Origin: JALOOX01 sp964557955
Lineage (GTDB): Bacteria > Desulfobacterota > Syntrophobacteria > Syntrophobacterales > Syntrophobacteraceae
NCBI GenBank assembly: GCA_964557955.1
Contig: CAZLCS010000003.1
Location: 1-64,000, forward strand
DNA: 64,000 nucleotides
Direction of reading: 5' to 3'
Shown: positions 17,383-27,041 of the stretch, piece after piece
Numbering within the stretch: position 1 is the first letter of the stretch
Layout: the number at the start of each line of letters is the position of its first letter
Position numbers and translations under genes: made by a program
Notes under the pieces: model-generated
Told to the model about the DNA's origin: nothing
Database searches by the model: none
The model's input: only the letters and a program-made list of their open reading frames with translations

Positions 17383-17888
17383 AACCGGGTGAGCCGGTCA
17401 TCAGATTCGCCCTCTTGGATGACGTTCTGAACCTGGCTCGGGCCAACTCCCTATGGCCGATGACATTTGGGCTCGCGTGCTGCGCCATCGAGATGATGGC
17501 CGCCGGGGCGGCGCGCTTTGACCTGGACCGTTTCGGAGCCGGAGTCTTTCGTCCGTCGCCGAGGCAGTCGGACCTCATGATCGTTGCGGGCACCATTTCC
17601 AAGAAGATGGGTCCCGCCATCCAGATGCTCTGGGATCAGATGCCGAATCCCAAGTGGTGCATCGCCATGGGGAACTGCGCCATTTCGGGTGGGCCTTTCG
17701 AATACGACGGACAGTACGCCATTGTCCCCGGCGCCGATCTGCTTGTCCCGGTCGATATTTACGTTCCGGGATGCCCGCCACGCCCCGAAGGACTCATTCA
17801 GGGCTTCCTGGCGCTGGAGGACAAGATCACCAAGGGTGAGGATCGAAACATCCTGCGGCGATTCCATCGCAAGGGAGGGAAGAGCTAG
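17364..17888 (+). CDS. nuoB: NADH-quinone oxidoreductase subunit B
   Basis: A 174-residue subunit carrying the N2 [4Fe-4S] cluster that reduces quinone. Ligands are in FGLACCAIEMM (adjacent Cys pair), GNCAISGGPF and PGCPPRPEGLI. The GTG start at 17364 has AAGGAG before it and lies within the end of nuoA, implying translational coupling. RPSPRQSDLMIVAGT is a strong family marker. It is followed two bases later by nuoC. Confidence 0.96.
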   Translation: MGNQKIEPGEPVIRFALLDDVLNLARANSLWPMTFGLACCAIEMMAAGAARFDLDRFGAGVFRPSPRQSDLMIVAGTISKKMGPAIQMLWDQMPNPKWCIAMGNCAISGGPFEYDGQYAIVPGADLLVPVDIYVPGCPPRPEGLIQGFLALEDKITKGEDRNILRRFHRKGGKS

Positions 17889-17890
17889 CC

Positions 17891-18364
17891 ATGGCGAACA
17901 GGGACGTGATGATCGAGAAGCTCCGCTCCATGCTGGGCGACGGCGCAGTGTGCGTGGACGACAAATACGGTGCGGGGGTCGTCAGTGCGGCTACGGCGCC
18001 TGCAGCCAAGCTTGTGGAAGTGCTGGGTGCTTTCAATCAAGCCGGGTTCTATCTGGAGACGATGACTGCCCTGGATTTTCAGGACACGCAGGAGCTTGTG
18101 TACCACCTGAACTGCTTCGAACCCTTGTCGAGGATGTCCTTGCGGGTTCTGGTGGATCATGGCGCCAGTCTTCCCACGGCCAGTGGGGTCTTCACGGCTG
18201 CCGACTGGCTCGAGCGTGAAGTCCGTGAATTCTATGGAATCCAGTTCGATGGACACCCCGATCCGCGGAACCTTCTGTTGCCTGAGGATGCCGACTACCA
18301 TCCGCTGAAGAAGGACTTTGGTAAAGTTCACGCCTACCGGACAAGAGATGAGATCTATGGCTGA
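17891..18364 (+). CDS. nuoC: NADH-quinone oxidoreductase subunit C
   Basis: A 157-residue peripheral subunit of the 30 kDa family. The signature DWLEREVREFYGIQFDGHPD with RNLLLPEDAD near the C-terminus is clear. It has no cofactors and helps hold the N2/quinone module together. It is separate from nuoD, unlike the NuoCD fusion of enterobacteria, and overlaps the nuoD start by eight bases. Confidence 0.95.
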   Translation: MANRDVMIEKLRSMLGDGAVCVDDKYGAGVVSAATAPAAKLVEVLGAFNQAGFYLETMTALDFQDTQELVYHLNCFEPLSRMSLRVLVDHGASLPTASGVFTAADWLEREVREFYGIQFDGHPDPRNLLLPEDADYHPLKKDFGKVHAYRTRDEIYG

Positions 18365-19478
18365 TCAATTCAGAGAACCAATTGTCGAACGTGTGTACAC
18401 GCTGAACCTGGGTCCTCAGCATCCCAGCACGCACGGGGTTCTGAGAGTGCTCCTCGACCTCGACGGTGAATTCATCGTCAAGGCGGATCCGGTGATTGGC
18501 TATGGACATCGCGGTCATGAAAAGATGGGGGAAAACCGCACCTACAAGCAGTTTCTCCCCAATGCCAGCCGGATGGATTACCTCTCGGGGCTGCTCTATA
18601 ATCACGGGTTTGTGCTGGCCGTGGAAAAGTTCGCCGGCATTGAGGTTCCCGAGCGTGCCCAGTATATCCGCACGGTGTGTGCCGAGCTGAACCGCATTTC
18701 GAGCCACCTCCTCTGGTTCGGGACCTACGTCATGGACCTGGGCGGTTTCACTCCCTTCCTGTACGCCTTCGATGATCGCGAGAACATCCTGGATATCCTG
18801 GATCGGGTCAGCGGATCGAGGCTGACCTATTCCTACTGTCGCTTCGGCGGCGTCTGCCGGGATGCGGACGCCCAGTTCCTGGACATGACCCGATCGTTCG
18901 TGAAGCGCCTGCGCAGCCGCTTTCCCGACTACGATAACCTGGTGACCAAGAACGTGATCTTCATTCACCGCACTCGCGGGGTAGGCGTGATCACCTTGGA
19001 CCAGGCCAGGCAGTTCGGCGTGACGGGGCCGAATCTGCGCGCGTGCGGTATTCCGTATGACATGCGCAAGATCGAGCCGTATGAGATATACGATCGGTTC
19101 GATTTCGAGATTCCCATCGGCACGAACGGAGACGCTCTGGACCGTTACCGCGTTCGGCTCGAAGAGATGGAGCAGAGCTGCCGGATCATCGAGCAGGCAC
19201 TGGATAAAATGCCGGGCGGGCCTTTCTGGAATGAAGCGGCTGCCTTCAAGGTGAAGCCGCCCAAGGGTGAGATCTACTTCGGGTTTGAAAGTGCACGGGG
19301 TCAGACAGGCTACTATCTGGTCAGCGACGGGACTCCTTTTCCTTACCGTTGTCATATTCGAGTTCCGAGCTTCGGGAACCTGCATGTCTTGACCGAAGTC
19401 CTGCGCGGGACCATGGTGGCCGACGCCATCTCGATTCTGGGAAGCATCGATGTGGTCATCCCGGAGATCGATCGTTAG
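18357..19478 (+). CDS. nuoD: NADH-quinone oxidoreductase subunit D
   Basis: This 373-residue, 49 kDa-type subunit forms the quinone pocket with NuoB. GPQHPSTHGVLRVLLDLDGE is the N-terminal signature, with the conserved His that faces quinone. YLSGLLYNHGF, the RISSHLLWFGTY segment and the C-terminal SILGSIDVVIPEIDR are also typical. It lacks the hydrogenase nickel-ligand Cys pairs, as expected for NuoD. The ATG at 18357 is chosen over 18318 and 18348 from the family's usual N-terminus. A 69-base gap separates it from nuoH. Confidence 0.96.
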   Translation: MADQFREPIVERVYTLNLGPQHPSTHGVLRVLLDLDGEFIVKADPVIGYGHRGHEKMGENRTYKQFLPNASRMDYLSGLLYNHGFVLAVEKFAGIEVPERAQYIRTVCAELNRISSHLLWFGTYVMDLGGFTPFLYAFDDRENILDILDRVSGSRLTYSYCRFGGVCRDADAQFLDMTRSFVKRLRSRFPDYDNLVTKNVIFIHRTRGVGVITLDQARQFGVTGPNLRACGIPYDMRKIEPYEIYDRFDFEIPIGTNGDALDRYRVRLEEMEQSCRIIEQALDKMPGGPFWNEAAAFKVKPPKGEIYFGFESARGQTGYYLVSDGTPFPYRCHIRVPSFGNLHVLTEVLRGTMVADAISILGSIDVVIPEIDR

Positions 19479-19547
19479 CGGTTGGTGTGAAGGGCGGCCG
19501 GGAAACAGGGCGGGGTTTCGTTTCAAGACTCGAAGGAGAACAGGATT

Positions 19548-20528
19548 ATGGGCAACACGGATGGTTCTGATTGGCTTAGACTGATTGTAGGCCTGGTGAT
19601 CGTGCTGGCCTTCTCTCAGCTCAACGCCCTTTTTCTGGTTTGGCTGGAGCGCAAGGTCGCCGGGCACATTCAGCTGAGGCCGGGTCCCAAGGAAGTGGGT
19701 CCGTTCGGAATTTTGCAGACTATCGTGGACGGCATCAAGCTGGTGGGGAAAGAGCTCATCAGCCCGGCAACGAGCGACAAGAAGCTGTTTCCCATCGCCC
19801 CGATACTGGTTTTCATGCCGGTGCTGGTCGGATTTCTGGTTCTTCCTTTCAGTCCCGAGCTGATCATCAGGGATATGAATGTCGGGGTGCTGCTGATTTT
19901 TGCATTTTCCACGTTTTCGGTCCTCGCCATTCTCGCGGGTGGCTGGGCGTCCAACAACAAATATGCGCTTCTGGGCGCTGTGCGATCTGTCGCCCAGAAC
20001 GTTGCCTACGAGATCCCGCTGCTCCTGGCGGTGATGAGTGTCGTCTTGATGGTGAACTCGCTGCAGTTCTCGCAAATCGTCGAGGCGCAAAATCGATTCT
20101 GGTTCATCTTTCTGCAGCCCGTTGCCGGCATCATTTATCTCATATGTGCCACTGCCGAGACCAACCGGGCCCCTTTCGACATTCCCGAGGCCGAGTCCGA
20201 GCTGGTTGCGGGGTTCCACACCGAGTACAGCGGGATGAGGTTCGGCCTCTTCTTCCTGGCCGAATACACGAACATGTTCATCGTGTGTGCCGTTGCCACC
20301 AGCCTCTTCTTTGGCGGCTGGAACGGGCCGTTCGGGTTTGATCTGAATATTCCCGGCATCGTTTGGTTTCTGGTGAAGACCTATATTTTGATCTTCGTCA
20401 TCATGTGGGTGAGGTGGACCTTTCCGCGCCTTCGGTTTGACCAGCTGATGAATTTTTCTTGGAAGGTGATGATTCCCCTGAGCCTGGCCAATCTGATGCT
20501 GACGGCGCTGGTGGTCAAGTTCGTCTGA
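19548..20528 (+). CDS. nuoH: NADH-quinone oxidoreductase subunit H
   Basis: A 326-residue membrane subunit with about eight helices that joins the quinone tunnel to the proton pumps. Signatures are LVWLERKVAGHIQLRPGPKE near residue 40, the acidic loop ETNRAPFDIPEAESELVAGF near residue 205, and EYTNMF shortly after. AAGGAG precedes the ATG. Beyond it lies a 124-base gap before nuoI with no clear terminator, so the operon probably continues. Confidence 0.96.
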   Translation: MGNTDGSDWLRLIVGLVIVLAFSQLNALFLVWLERKVAGHIQLRPGPKEVGPFGILQTIVDGIKLVGKELISPATSDKKLFPIAPILVFMPVLVGFLVLPFSPELIIRDMNVGVLLIFAFSTFSVLAILAGGWASNNKYALLGAVRSVAQNVAYEIPLLLAVMSVVLMVNSLQFSQIVEAQNRFWFIFLQPVAGIIYLICATAETNRAPFDIPEAESELVAGFHTEYSGMRFGLFFLAEYTNMFIVCAVATSLFFGGWNGPFGFDLNIPGIVWFLVKTYILIFVIMWVRWTFPRLRFDQLMNFSWKVMIPLSLANLMLTALVVKFV

Positions 20529-20652
20529 GGGGCCGGGAATCGTTTTTTGAGCTGCATCGGCAGGGAATGCTGCCGGTGAGATAGGGACTGGACAGAGGGG
20601 TTCACAGGTTACAGCCGACTCGAGCTGGACAGAGCGCACTGAAAGAGGTCTT

Positions 20653-21099
20653 ATGGCATACTGGAAAGAGATTGTAGAAGGTGGCTGGAGTTTGGTCGAA
20701 GGGATGCGAGTGACCGTGCGCCGGTTATTCCGGCCGGTTGTCACCGTCCAGTATCCACGCAAACAGCTCAAAATGTCGCCTGCTTATCGGGGACACATCG
20801 AGTTCAAGCGATTTCCCGAAACGGGTACCCATCGCTGCATCGCCTGCGGCACATGCCAGAGAACATGCCCGTCCCAGCTGATCAAGGTCCAGGGCATCAA
20901 GCAGCACGCCAAGAGTCCCAAAATCGCCACGCATTACGTGATCGATTACACCAAATGCAGCCTGTGCGGGTTGTGCGTGGAATGTTGCCCGACCCAAACC
21001 TTGAAGTTCTCGACGGAATTCCAGATGGAGGGGGTATCCCGCTGGGATGGTGTGCTGGATTTGGTAGCCCGGCTGAACAGGGAGAAGAGTCAGTCCTGA
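20653..21099 (+). CDS. nuoI: NADH-quinone oxidoreductase subunit I
   Basis: A 148-residue ferredoxin-like subunit carrying the N6a and N6b [4Fe-4S] clusters. The motifs are CIACGTCQRTCPSQLIKV and CSLCGLCVECCPTQTL. The N-terminus includes a short amphipathic helix and the RRLFRPVVTVQYPR membrane-contact region. It passes electrons from NuoG towards NuoB. An AAGAGG site precedes the ATG. Confidence 0.96.
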   Translation: MAYWKEIVEGGWSLVEGMRVTVRRLFRPVVTVQYPRKQLKMSPAYRGHIEFKRFPETGTHRCIACGTCQRTCPSQLIKVQGIKQHAKSPKIATHYVIDYTKCSLCGLCVECCPTQTLKFSTEFQMEGVSRWDGVLDLVARLNREKSQS

Positions 21100-21127
21100 C
21101 TCGACGGTGAGGAAAAGAGGGGATCTC

Positions 21128-21652
21128 ATGAGCTTTCTGAGTACGGAATCATTTGCGCAAATGGCCTTCTGGATCGTGGTGGGCCTGACCTTGGGGGGAG
21201 CGTGCATTGCGGTCTTCCCGCGGAACATTCTTTACAATGTTCTGGGGCTCGCACTGGCCTTGGCCGGAGTGGCCGGTCTTTACCTGTACCTCGGGAGCCT
21301 GTTTGTTGGATTGATGCAGCTCCTGATCTACGTCGGGGCCATCACCATCGCCATCGTTTTCGCGATCATGCTGTCGCGGCCGCTTCACCTGGAGGTGCCG
21401 GAGAGACGCATGCCCAAGGTCGCAGCGGCGGGAGGAGCGAGTGTCCTGGTGTTCGTCGCACTGGTCGGGGTTGGGCTCAAGAGCCGTTGGGTGGTGGCCA
21501 CCGAGCGAAGCGGTGACTGGTCCGTCGAAGCATTGGGCCATGTCATGCTGACGAAATACAACCTGGTTTTTGAGGTGATCTCGCTGGTGCTGCTGGTGGC
21601 GATCATTGGGGCGATTGTAACGGCAGGATTCACTCGGAGGTTAAGCTCGTGA
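21128..21652 (+). CDS. nuoJ: NADH-quinone oxidoreductase subunit J
   Basis: A 174-residue membrane subunit with about five helices. The conserved helix-3 segment YLGSLFVGLMQLLIYVGAI is clear, and its tyrosine and glycines belong to the central proton path. The ATG at 21128 is preferred to GTG at 21107 because it restores the normal N-terminus. Its stop overlaps the nuoK start by four bases (GTGA), a sign of coupled translation. Confidence 0.94.
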   Translation: MSFLSTESFAQMAFWIVVGLTLGGACIAVFPRNILYNVLGLALALAGVAGLYLYLGSLFVGLMQLLIYVGAITIAIVFAIMLSRPLHLEVPERRMPKVAAAGGASVLVFVALVGVGLKSRWVVATERSGDWSVEALGHVMLTKYNLVFEVISLVLLVAIIGAIVTAGFTRRLSS

Positions 21653-21957
21653 ATACGCTGGGCGTTTATCTCATCATTGCAGCACTGCTGTTCAGTTTGG
21701 GGTTGCTGGGGGTTCTGCAGCGTCGCAATCTCATCGGGATGCTCATTTCCGTCGAGCTCATGCTGAACGGGGCGAATATCAACTTCATGGCTTTCAATCG
21801 ATTTCTGACCCCGGATCCTACGGTCGGTCAAATCTTCACGCTGTTCGTCATGGGGCTGGCTGCTGCGGAGGCGGCCATTGGACTGAGTATCATCTTGGCT
21901 CTGTTCAGAAAGATGCGTTCGATCAACATTGAGCGTGCTCAGCAACTGAGGGGTTAA
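21649..21957 (+). CDS. nuoK: NADH-quinone oxidoreductase subunit K
   Basis: A 102-residue subunit with three helices. The family blocks RRNLIGMLISVELMLNGANI and MGLAAAEAAIGLSIILALFR carry the two membrane glutamates essential for pumping. The start is GTG at 21649, overlapping the nuoJ stop. It is followed six bases later by nuoL. Confidence 0.96.
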   Translation: MNTLGVYLIIAALLFSLGLLGVLQRRNLIGMLISVELMLNGANINFMAFNRFLTPDPTVGQIFTLFVMGLAAAEAAIGLSIILALFRKMRSINIERAQQLRG

Positions 21958-21963
21958 AAGCAT

Positions 21964-23916
21964 ATGACTGAATTCTTTAAAGATCCTGTATTGCTTGCCG
22001 CTGCGCTGGGCTCTGGGCTGCCGCTCCTTTCCATGGCGGTGATTCTGATCTTTACGAGGCATAATCAGCGCGTATCGGCCACGATCTCGGTAAGCGCCAT
22101 TGCCGTCTCCTGGATTTGCGCCGTCTTCCTGCTGGTGAAGCTGTGGGGTGCGGGTGCTGCAGTCCAGTATCAGGCGCCCTGGCTGATTGCCGATGACATC
22201 GTCATTCCCTTTGGCTACCTGCTCGATCCGTTGAGCCTCGTCATGCTCTGCATTGTTGCAACCATCAGTTTCCTGGTTCAGGTTTACTCGCTCGGTTACA
22301 TGGCTGGTGATCCCGGCTTCAGCAGGTATTACGCCTTCCAGTCACTCTTTGCCTGGGCGATGATGAGCATGGTGATCGCTCCCAGCATGCTTCAGCTGTT
22401 TATTTTCTGGGAGATGGTCGGCCTGGCGTCTTACCTCCTGATCGGCTATTATTATGAAAAATATAGTGCATCGCAGGCGGGCAAGAAGGCCTTCGTGATG
22501 ACCCGCACTGCAGACATCTTTTTCTTCCTCGGCCTGATCATCCTGGTGCTGGGTTTTGGAAACCTCGGCATCATCAGCATGAACGAGGCTGCCCAGGCAC
22601 ACAGGCTGCCGCCGTACCTGATCACGATTTCAGCATGCCTCATCTTTGGCGGCGTTATGGGCAAAAGCGCGCAGTTCCCCCTCCTGACCTGGTTGCCCGA
22701 CGCCATGGAGGGTCCTACGCCGGTCAGTGCTCTCCTTCATTCGGCCACGATGGTCGCAGCCGGCGTGTACATGTTCAGCCGCATTTTCCCCTTCTACTCT
22801 CAGTCGCCCGAAGCCATGTCCATGGCGCTGGCCATCGGAACCATCACGATGCTTCTGTCGTCCACAATGGCCATGGCCACATATGATCTCAAGCAGGTGT
22901 GGGCTTATTCGACCGTCAGTCAGCTGGGGTTCATGGTGATGGGTCTCGCAGCCGGCGGATACTTTGCCGGGGTTTTCCACCTCACGACCCATGCAGGCTT
23001 CAAGGCCCTGCTCTTCCTTTGCTCCGGAATCTTCATCCACGAGTACCACACCAACGACTTCAGGGTCATCGGAAAGCACGGCGGCAGGTCGCTGACGATC
23101 CCGATGGTTTGCATGACCATCGGCGCCCTGGCCCTGTCCGGCATTTTCCCGTTCTCCGGCTTCTTCAGCAAGGAAGCGATCCTGGGCGTCCTGGCTCAGC
23201 ATCCGAACAAGCTCTGGCTGGGAGCAGGGCTCCTCGGCGCTCTCATGACGGCATACTACACCTTCAGGCTCATCTTCTTCATGGTCTTCCCGCAGGGCGA
23301 GCCGGAGCATCATGGCGGGCACGCCTCCCATGGGCACGGTGATGAGGGGGGTGAGCATCACGGGTATATCTTCTGGTGCATGGCTGTCCCGGTGATGATT
23401 CTGGCCGGTATCACCCTCGTGCTTGGGTTTTCGCAATCGTCGCTGGAACATTTCCTGATGAGCACGGTGCCGGGTGCTCTCGGCGCAGCAGCACACGGTG
23501 CTGCGGCCGATGTTCACGGTGAGGGACACGGTGCCGGACATTACATGCTGCTCATCTCCGCTGTCAGCATGGCGGTAGGTGGTATTGTCTGGGCGTACAT
23601 GGAGTTTGGCAAGAAGGGCTCCAAACAGGAAGGGTTTCTCAGGAAGTTCCCTGCAGTGGAAGAGCTTTTCGCGCGTCGCTGGTATCTGGATGACTTCCTC
23701 AGGAAGGCGCTGGACACCGTGGTGTATTCGGGGCTGACGAACATTTTCACGCGCAATGATCGGAGAGTCATCGATGGCGGCATCGATGGGATCTGCTCAT
23801 TCACCGTTGGAAGTGGTCGGTTCTTCAGTTTCCTTCAGTCCGGAATGCTTCAGCAGAATCTGCTGGTCATGATTGCGGCGGTTGGGCTGGTGGTCTTGTT
23901 CTTCCTGTTTAGTTAG
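21964..23916 (+). CDS. nuoL: NADH-quinone oxidoreductase subunit L
   Basis: A 650-residue antiporter-like proton pump with about 16 helices and the long lateral helix near the C-terminus. FIFWEMVGLASYLLIGYYYE holds the conserved Glu; LTWLPDAMEGPTPVSALLHS holds the central Lys/His region. Two cytosolic or periplasmic loops near residues 448-466 and 505-520 are very rich in His and Gly. Such His-rich loops are common in NuoL. Position and length are normal for a distal pump subunit. Confidence 0.96.
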   Translation: MTEFFKDPVLLAAALGSGLPLLSMAVILIFTRHNQRVSATISVSAIAVSWICAVFLLVKLWGAGAAVQYQAPWLIADDIVIPFGYLLDPLSLVMLCIVATISFLVQVYSLGYMAGDPGFSRYYAFQSLFAWAMMSMVIAPSMLQLFIFWEMVGLASYLLIGYYYEKYSASQAGKKAFVMTRTADIFFFLGLIILVLGFGNLGIISMNEAAQAHRLPPYLITISACLIFGGVMGKSAQFPLLTWLPDAMEGPTPVSALLHSATMVAAGVYMFSRIFPFYSQSPEAMSMALAIGTITMLLSSTMAMATYDLKQVWAYSTVSQLGFMVMGLAAGGYFAGVFHLTTHAGFKALLFLCSGIFIHEYHTNDFRVIGKHGGRSLTIPMVCMTIGALALSGIFPFSGFFSKEAILGVLAQHPNKLWLGAGLLGALMTAYYTFRLIFFMVFPQGEPEHHGGHASHGHGDEGGEHHGYIFWCMAVPVMILAGITLVLGFSQSSLEHFLMSTVPGALGAAAHGAAADVHGEGHGAGHYMLLISAVSMAVGGIVWAYMEFGKKGSKQEGFLRKFPAVEELFARRWYLDDFLRKALDTVVYSGLTNIFTRNDRRVIDGGIDGICSFTVGSGRFFSFLQSGMLQQNLLVMIAAVGLVVLFFLFS

Positions 23917-24009
23917 AGGGGCTGTAGTGTCCCGCGGTAACCTATTGAGTGAGAAAATGGGCAAAGTCTTCGATTACAGAACCTCTTACCAGTGTGGACG
24001 GGCTTGCTT

Positions 24010-25485
24010 ATGACAGCGATGGAAATGGCTAGTTTTCCGGTCCTTTCGGCAATCCTGATGTCGACGATACTCGGGTTGCTGACGATCATGTTCATTCCAG
24101 ACGACCGCCCCAAGCTTGTGAAGCAGGTGAGCCTGTTTTGGGCTGGCGTCGGTCTTGCTCTGAGCATTTGGGTCTATCAGGCCTACGACATCGAGAAGGG
24201 GGGGCTCCAGTTTGTCGAGCGGTATCTCTGGGTGAAGGGTCTGGGGATCTACTGGTTCAACGCTCTGGACGGCATCAATGCTCCGATGCTTCTGCTCACC
24301 GCCGTGGTTCTCTTCACGGGCGTCCTCACCATGTGGGATCTCGAGGTGCGAGTGAAGGAATTCTTCGCCTTCATGTTCCTGCTGGTGGCCGGTGTCTACG
24401 GCGTGTTCATGTCCATGGATCTGTTCTGGATCTTTGTCTGGTACGATGTGTCGCTGTTCCCCATGTACCCGCTCATTGCCATCTGGGGAGGCACACGCAA
24501 GGAATACGGCGGCATGAAGCTCACCCTGTACCTTCTGGCGGGCAGCGCGCTGATTCTGCCCGGCATCATTTACCTTTGGGTCCATGGTGGAGCGCACACT
24601 TTCGATATTTTTGAGCTGCAGCGCATCGGTTTCTCGCCCGAGGTCCAGAAGGTCGCGTTCGTGATGCTCTACCTCGGTTTCGGCATCCTGGCGGGTGTTT
24701 GGCCGTTCCACACATGGTCGCCGGTCGGCCACGTTGCGGCGCCCACCGCGGTGAGTATGATCCACGCCGGCGTTCTGATGAAGCTGGGTGCTTATGGAAT
24801 CCTGCGGCTGGGGATGACTCTCTGCCCCGAAGGGCTAGCCTACTGGGCTGACTTCATGGCGCTTCTGGCTACCATCGGCATCGTGTACGGAGCCTTTGTC
24901 GGGCTGGCTCAAACCGATTTGAAGTATGTGATCGGCTACTCGAGCGTTTCGCACATGGGCATCGTGGGACTGGGGCTGTCCACCATGACGGTGAACGGCA
25001 TCAACGGAGCCGTTTTCCAGATGTTTGCTCATGGCGTCATGACGGCTCTTCTGTTCTCCGCCGTTGGATACATCTACGACCGCACCCATACCAAGATGAT
25101 TCCTGATTTGGGGGGACTCTCGAGGACAATGCCCATTGCGTCGGCGTTCTTCATTATTGCCGCCTTTGCGGGAATCGGTGTTCCCTTCATGGCGAGCTTT
25201 TGGGCTGAGCTGCTGGTCTTCGTCTCTTCGGTCCAGACCTACCCTGTGAGAGGCATTCTTGCAGTGAGTGGCCTTGCAGTAAGCGCGCTGTTCATGCTGC
25301 GGGTGGTTCAGAAGACGTTTTACGGTGAGAAGAACGAACGTTGGGAACACATTCCGGACGTCCCGCTGTTCCTGGCGACACCTCGAATCATCCTGGTCGG
25401 TGTGATCATTTTCTTCGGGATGTTCCCGCGAGTGATATTGGACGTGATCCAGAGCGCGGTGATCCCATTTGTGGGCAAATTGTAG
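24010..25485 (+). CDS. nuoM: NADH-quinone oxidoreductase subunit M
   Basis: About 491 residues with 14 predicted helices; the second antiporter-like pump. FVWYDVSLFPMYPLIAIWGG contains the family's charged residue in helix 5. GVWPFHTWSPVGHVAAPTAV and KLGAYGILR are also characteristic. The E in the classical E144 position appears replaced in part by Asp/Ser context (WYDVSLFP), where most NuoM have WEx3LIP. The start is unclear: ATG at 24010 is used, but GTG at 23992 and later ATGs are possible and none has a good ribosome site. Confidence 0.93.
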   Translation: MTAMEMASFPVLSAILMSTILGLLTIMFIPDDRPKLVKQVSLFWAGVGLALSIWVYQAYDIEKGGLQFVERYLWVKGLGIYWFNALDGINAPMLLLTAVVLFTGVLTMWDLEVRVKEFFAFMFLLVAGVYGVFMSMDLFWIFVWYDVSLFPMYPLIAIWGGTRKEYGGMKLTLYLLAGSALILPGIIYLWVHGGAHTFDIFELQRIGFSPEVQKVAFVMLYLGFGILAGVWPFHTWSPVGHVAAPTAVSMIHAGVLMKLGAYGILRLGMTLCPEGLAYWADFMALLATIGIVYGAFVGLAQTDLKYVIGYSSVSHMGIVGLGLSTMTVNGINGAVFQMFAHGVMTALLFSAVGYIYDRTHTKMIPDLGGLSRTMPIASAFFIIAAFAGIGVPFMASFWAELLVFVSSVQTYPVRGILAVSGLAVSALFMLRVVQKTFYGEKNERWEHIPDVPLFLATPRIILVGVIIFFGMFPRVILDVIQSAVIPFVGKL

Positions 25486-25509
25486 GCCTGATGAGGGGAA
25501 GAGTCGACG

Positions 25510-26931
25510 ATGAAGGAATGGATCCTATTTGCTCCTGAGTTGTGCTACGCATTGATGGCATTGGTCTTCTTCTGGCTTGCCATCCAGAAGAAGGTGGACC
25601 AAGGGAGAACCTACCTTTTTGCCCTGGTGCTCTCGGGGGTGGGCCTGGCGGCAGCACTGCTGTGTGCGACGCAACAGGGCATGCTCTTCTTTGACGCCTA
25701 CCGCATAGATCTGTACAGTCAGCTGTTCAAGATTCTTCTCGCTATCGGTACGTTCTGGGTCATTTTCAGCTGTTCGGAACTGAAGGGCATTGACGGGCGC
25801 CATCACCCCGAATTTTACATGCTGATCTCCGTTTGCACCCTCGGCATGATGATGCTGGTCAGTGCTGTCGAACTGCTGACAATCTATGTCTCCATCGAGC
25901 TTTCCTCGTACTCGCTCTATCTCCTGGTTTCCATGCGGCGGGGGGAAGACCGGTATGTGGAAACGGGAATCAAGTACTTCATGGTGGGCGTGACGGCGTC
26001 GGCCTTCATGCTTTTCGGCATCAGCTATCTTTTCGGTGTCACTCACACCACCTACATTGCTGGCATCAGCAAGATTTTGCCTGGAGTGATCACGGAGCCT
26101 GCAGCGATCGTCGGTCTGGTTCTGGCTCTCTCGGGGTTCTTTTTCAAACAGGCCCTCTTCCCATTCCACGTATGGGCCCCGGATGTCTATCAAGGTGCGG
26201 CCAACCAGGTCACGACTTACGTTGGAACTGCATCGAAGATGGCAGCGGCTGCCCTGGTGATCCGGCTGGTCGGGTTTTCCGGGGGAGAAAGCCCGGTTCT
26301 CGTGAACGTACTGTACGCCCTTTCCGTTTTGTCCATGACGTTCGGTAACCTTGTCGCCATTATCCAGAAAGACATCAAGAGGCTTCTGGCCTACTCGAGT
26401 ATCGCGCATGCCGGTTACATGATGATCGGTATCCTGGCCATGACGGAGCGCGGTTATGCCACGGCAATTTACTACGCCATCGCCTACCTGGTGATGGGTT
26501 ATGCGTGCTTCATGGTTGTTATGAAGATCGCCGATGACGGTCACAACCTCGAGATCAAGGAGTTGGCCGGACTCCACAAGAGGTCGCCGCTTCTAGCTAT
26601 GACGCTGATGCTCGGGTTGTTCGGCCTTGCCGGGATTCCGCCAACGGTCGGTTTCACCGGGAAGTTTCTGGTTTTTGCCGCCGCCCTGGAAAAGGGCTAC
26701 CTGGTCTTGACCATCATCGCCATGATCAATGCCACCATATCCTTGTACTACTATCTCATCGTCATCAAGGCTGCTTATTTGCTCGAGCCGGTGCGACCGT
26801 ATCCGCGTGTTGCGGTGGATACCTCGACGCGGGCGATGTGCATCATCCTGGTGCTGGGCATGGTTTATCTGGGCATCTTCCCTGACCAGTTTGTGGCACT
26901 GACGGAGGCAGCTGCGCGCAGCCTGCCTTAG
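25510..26931 (+). CDS. nuoN: NADH-quinone oxidoreductase subunit N
   Basis: A 473-residue antiporter-like subunit with about 14 helices. Signatures are LLTIYVSIELSSYSLYLLVS with the conserved Glu, FFKQALFPFHVWAPDVYQGA, and KRLLAYSSIAHAGYMMIG. GAAGAG before the ATG and a 24-base gap after nuoM show continuous transcription. It ends the membrane-arm genes; a 110-base gap follows before the extra iron-sulfur protein. Confidence 0.96.
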   Translation: MKEWILFAPELCYALMALVFFWLAIQKKVDQGRTYLFALVLSGVGLAAALLCATQQGMLFFDAYRIDLYSQLFKILLAIGTFWVIFSCSELKGIDGRHHPEFYMLISVCTLGMMMLVSAVELLTIYVSIELSSYSLYLLVSMRRGEDRYVETGIKYFMVGVTASAFMLFGISYLFGVTHTTYIAGISKILPGVITEPAAIVGLVLALSGFFFKQALFPFHVWAPDVYQGAANQVTTYVGTASKMAAAALVIRLVGFSGGESPVLVNVLYALSVLSMTFGNLVAIIQKDIKRLLAYSSIAHAGYMMIGILAMTERGYATAIYYAIAYLVMGYACFMVVMKIADDGHNLEIKELAGLHKRSPLLAMTLMLGLFGLAGIPPTVGFTGKFLVFAAALEKGYLVLTIIAMINATISLYYYLIVIKAAYLLEPVRPYPRVAVDTSTRAMCIILVLGMVYLGIFPDQFVALTEAAARSLP

Positions 26932-27041
26932 CTGAGATAAACGTTCGCGGGGATTCTGGCTTGCAGTGGGAATCTACGCGCCGGTCTGAAGTTGACTGAA
27001 ACCTGGCAGCGTATCAACCGAAGAGAAAGCGAACAAAAGCC

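Noticed and set aside
18192..20771. 859-codon minus-strand frame opposite nuoC, nuoD, nuoH and nuoI
   Set aside because: It spans four well-supported genes on the other strand and its translation is rich in Asp, Glu and His with no domain.
23308..23530. His-rich loops of NuoL as a new metal-binding feature
   Set aside because: His-rich loops are common in NuoL from many bacteria.
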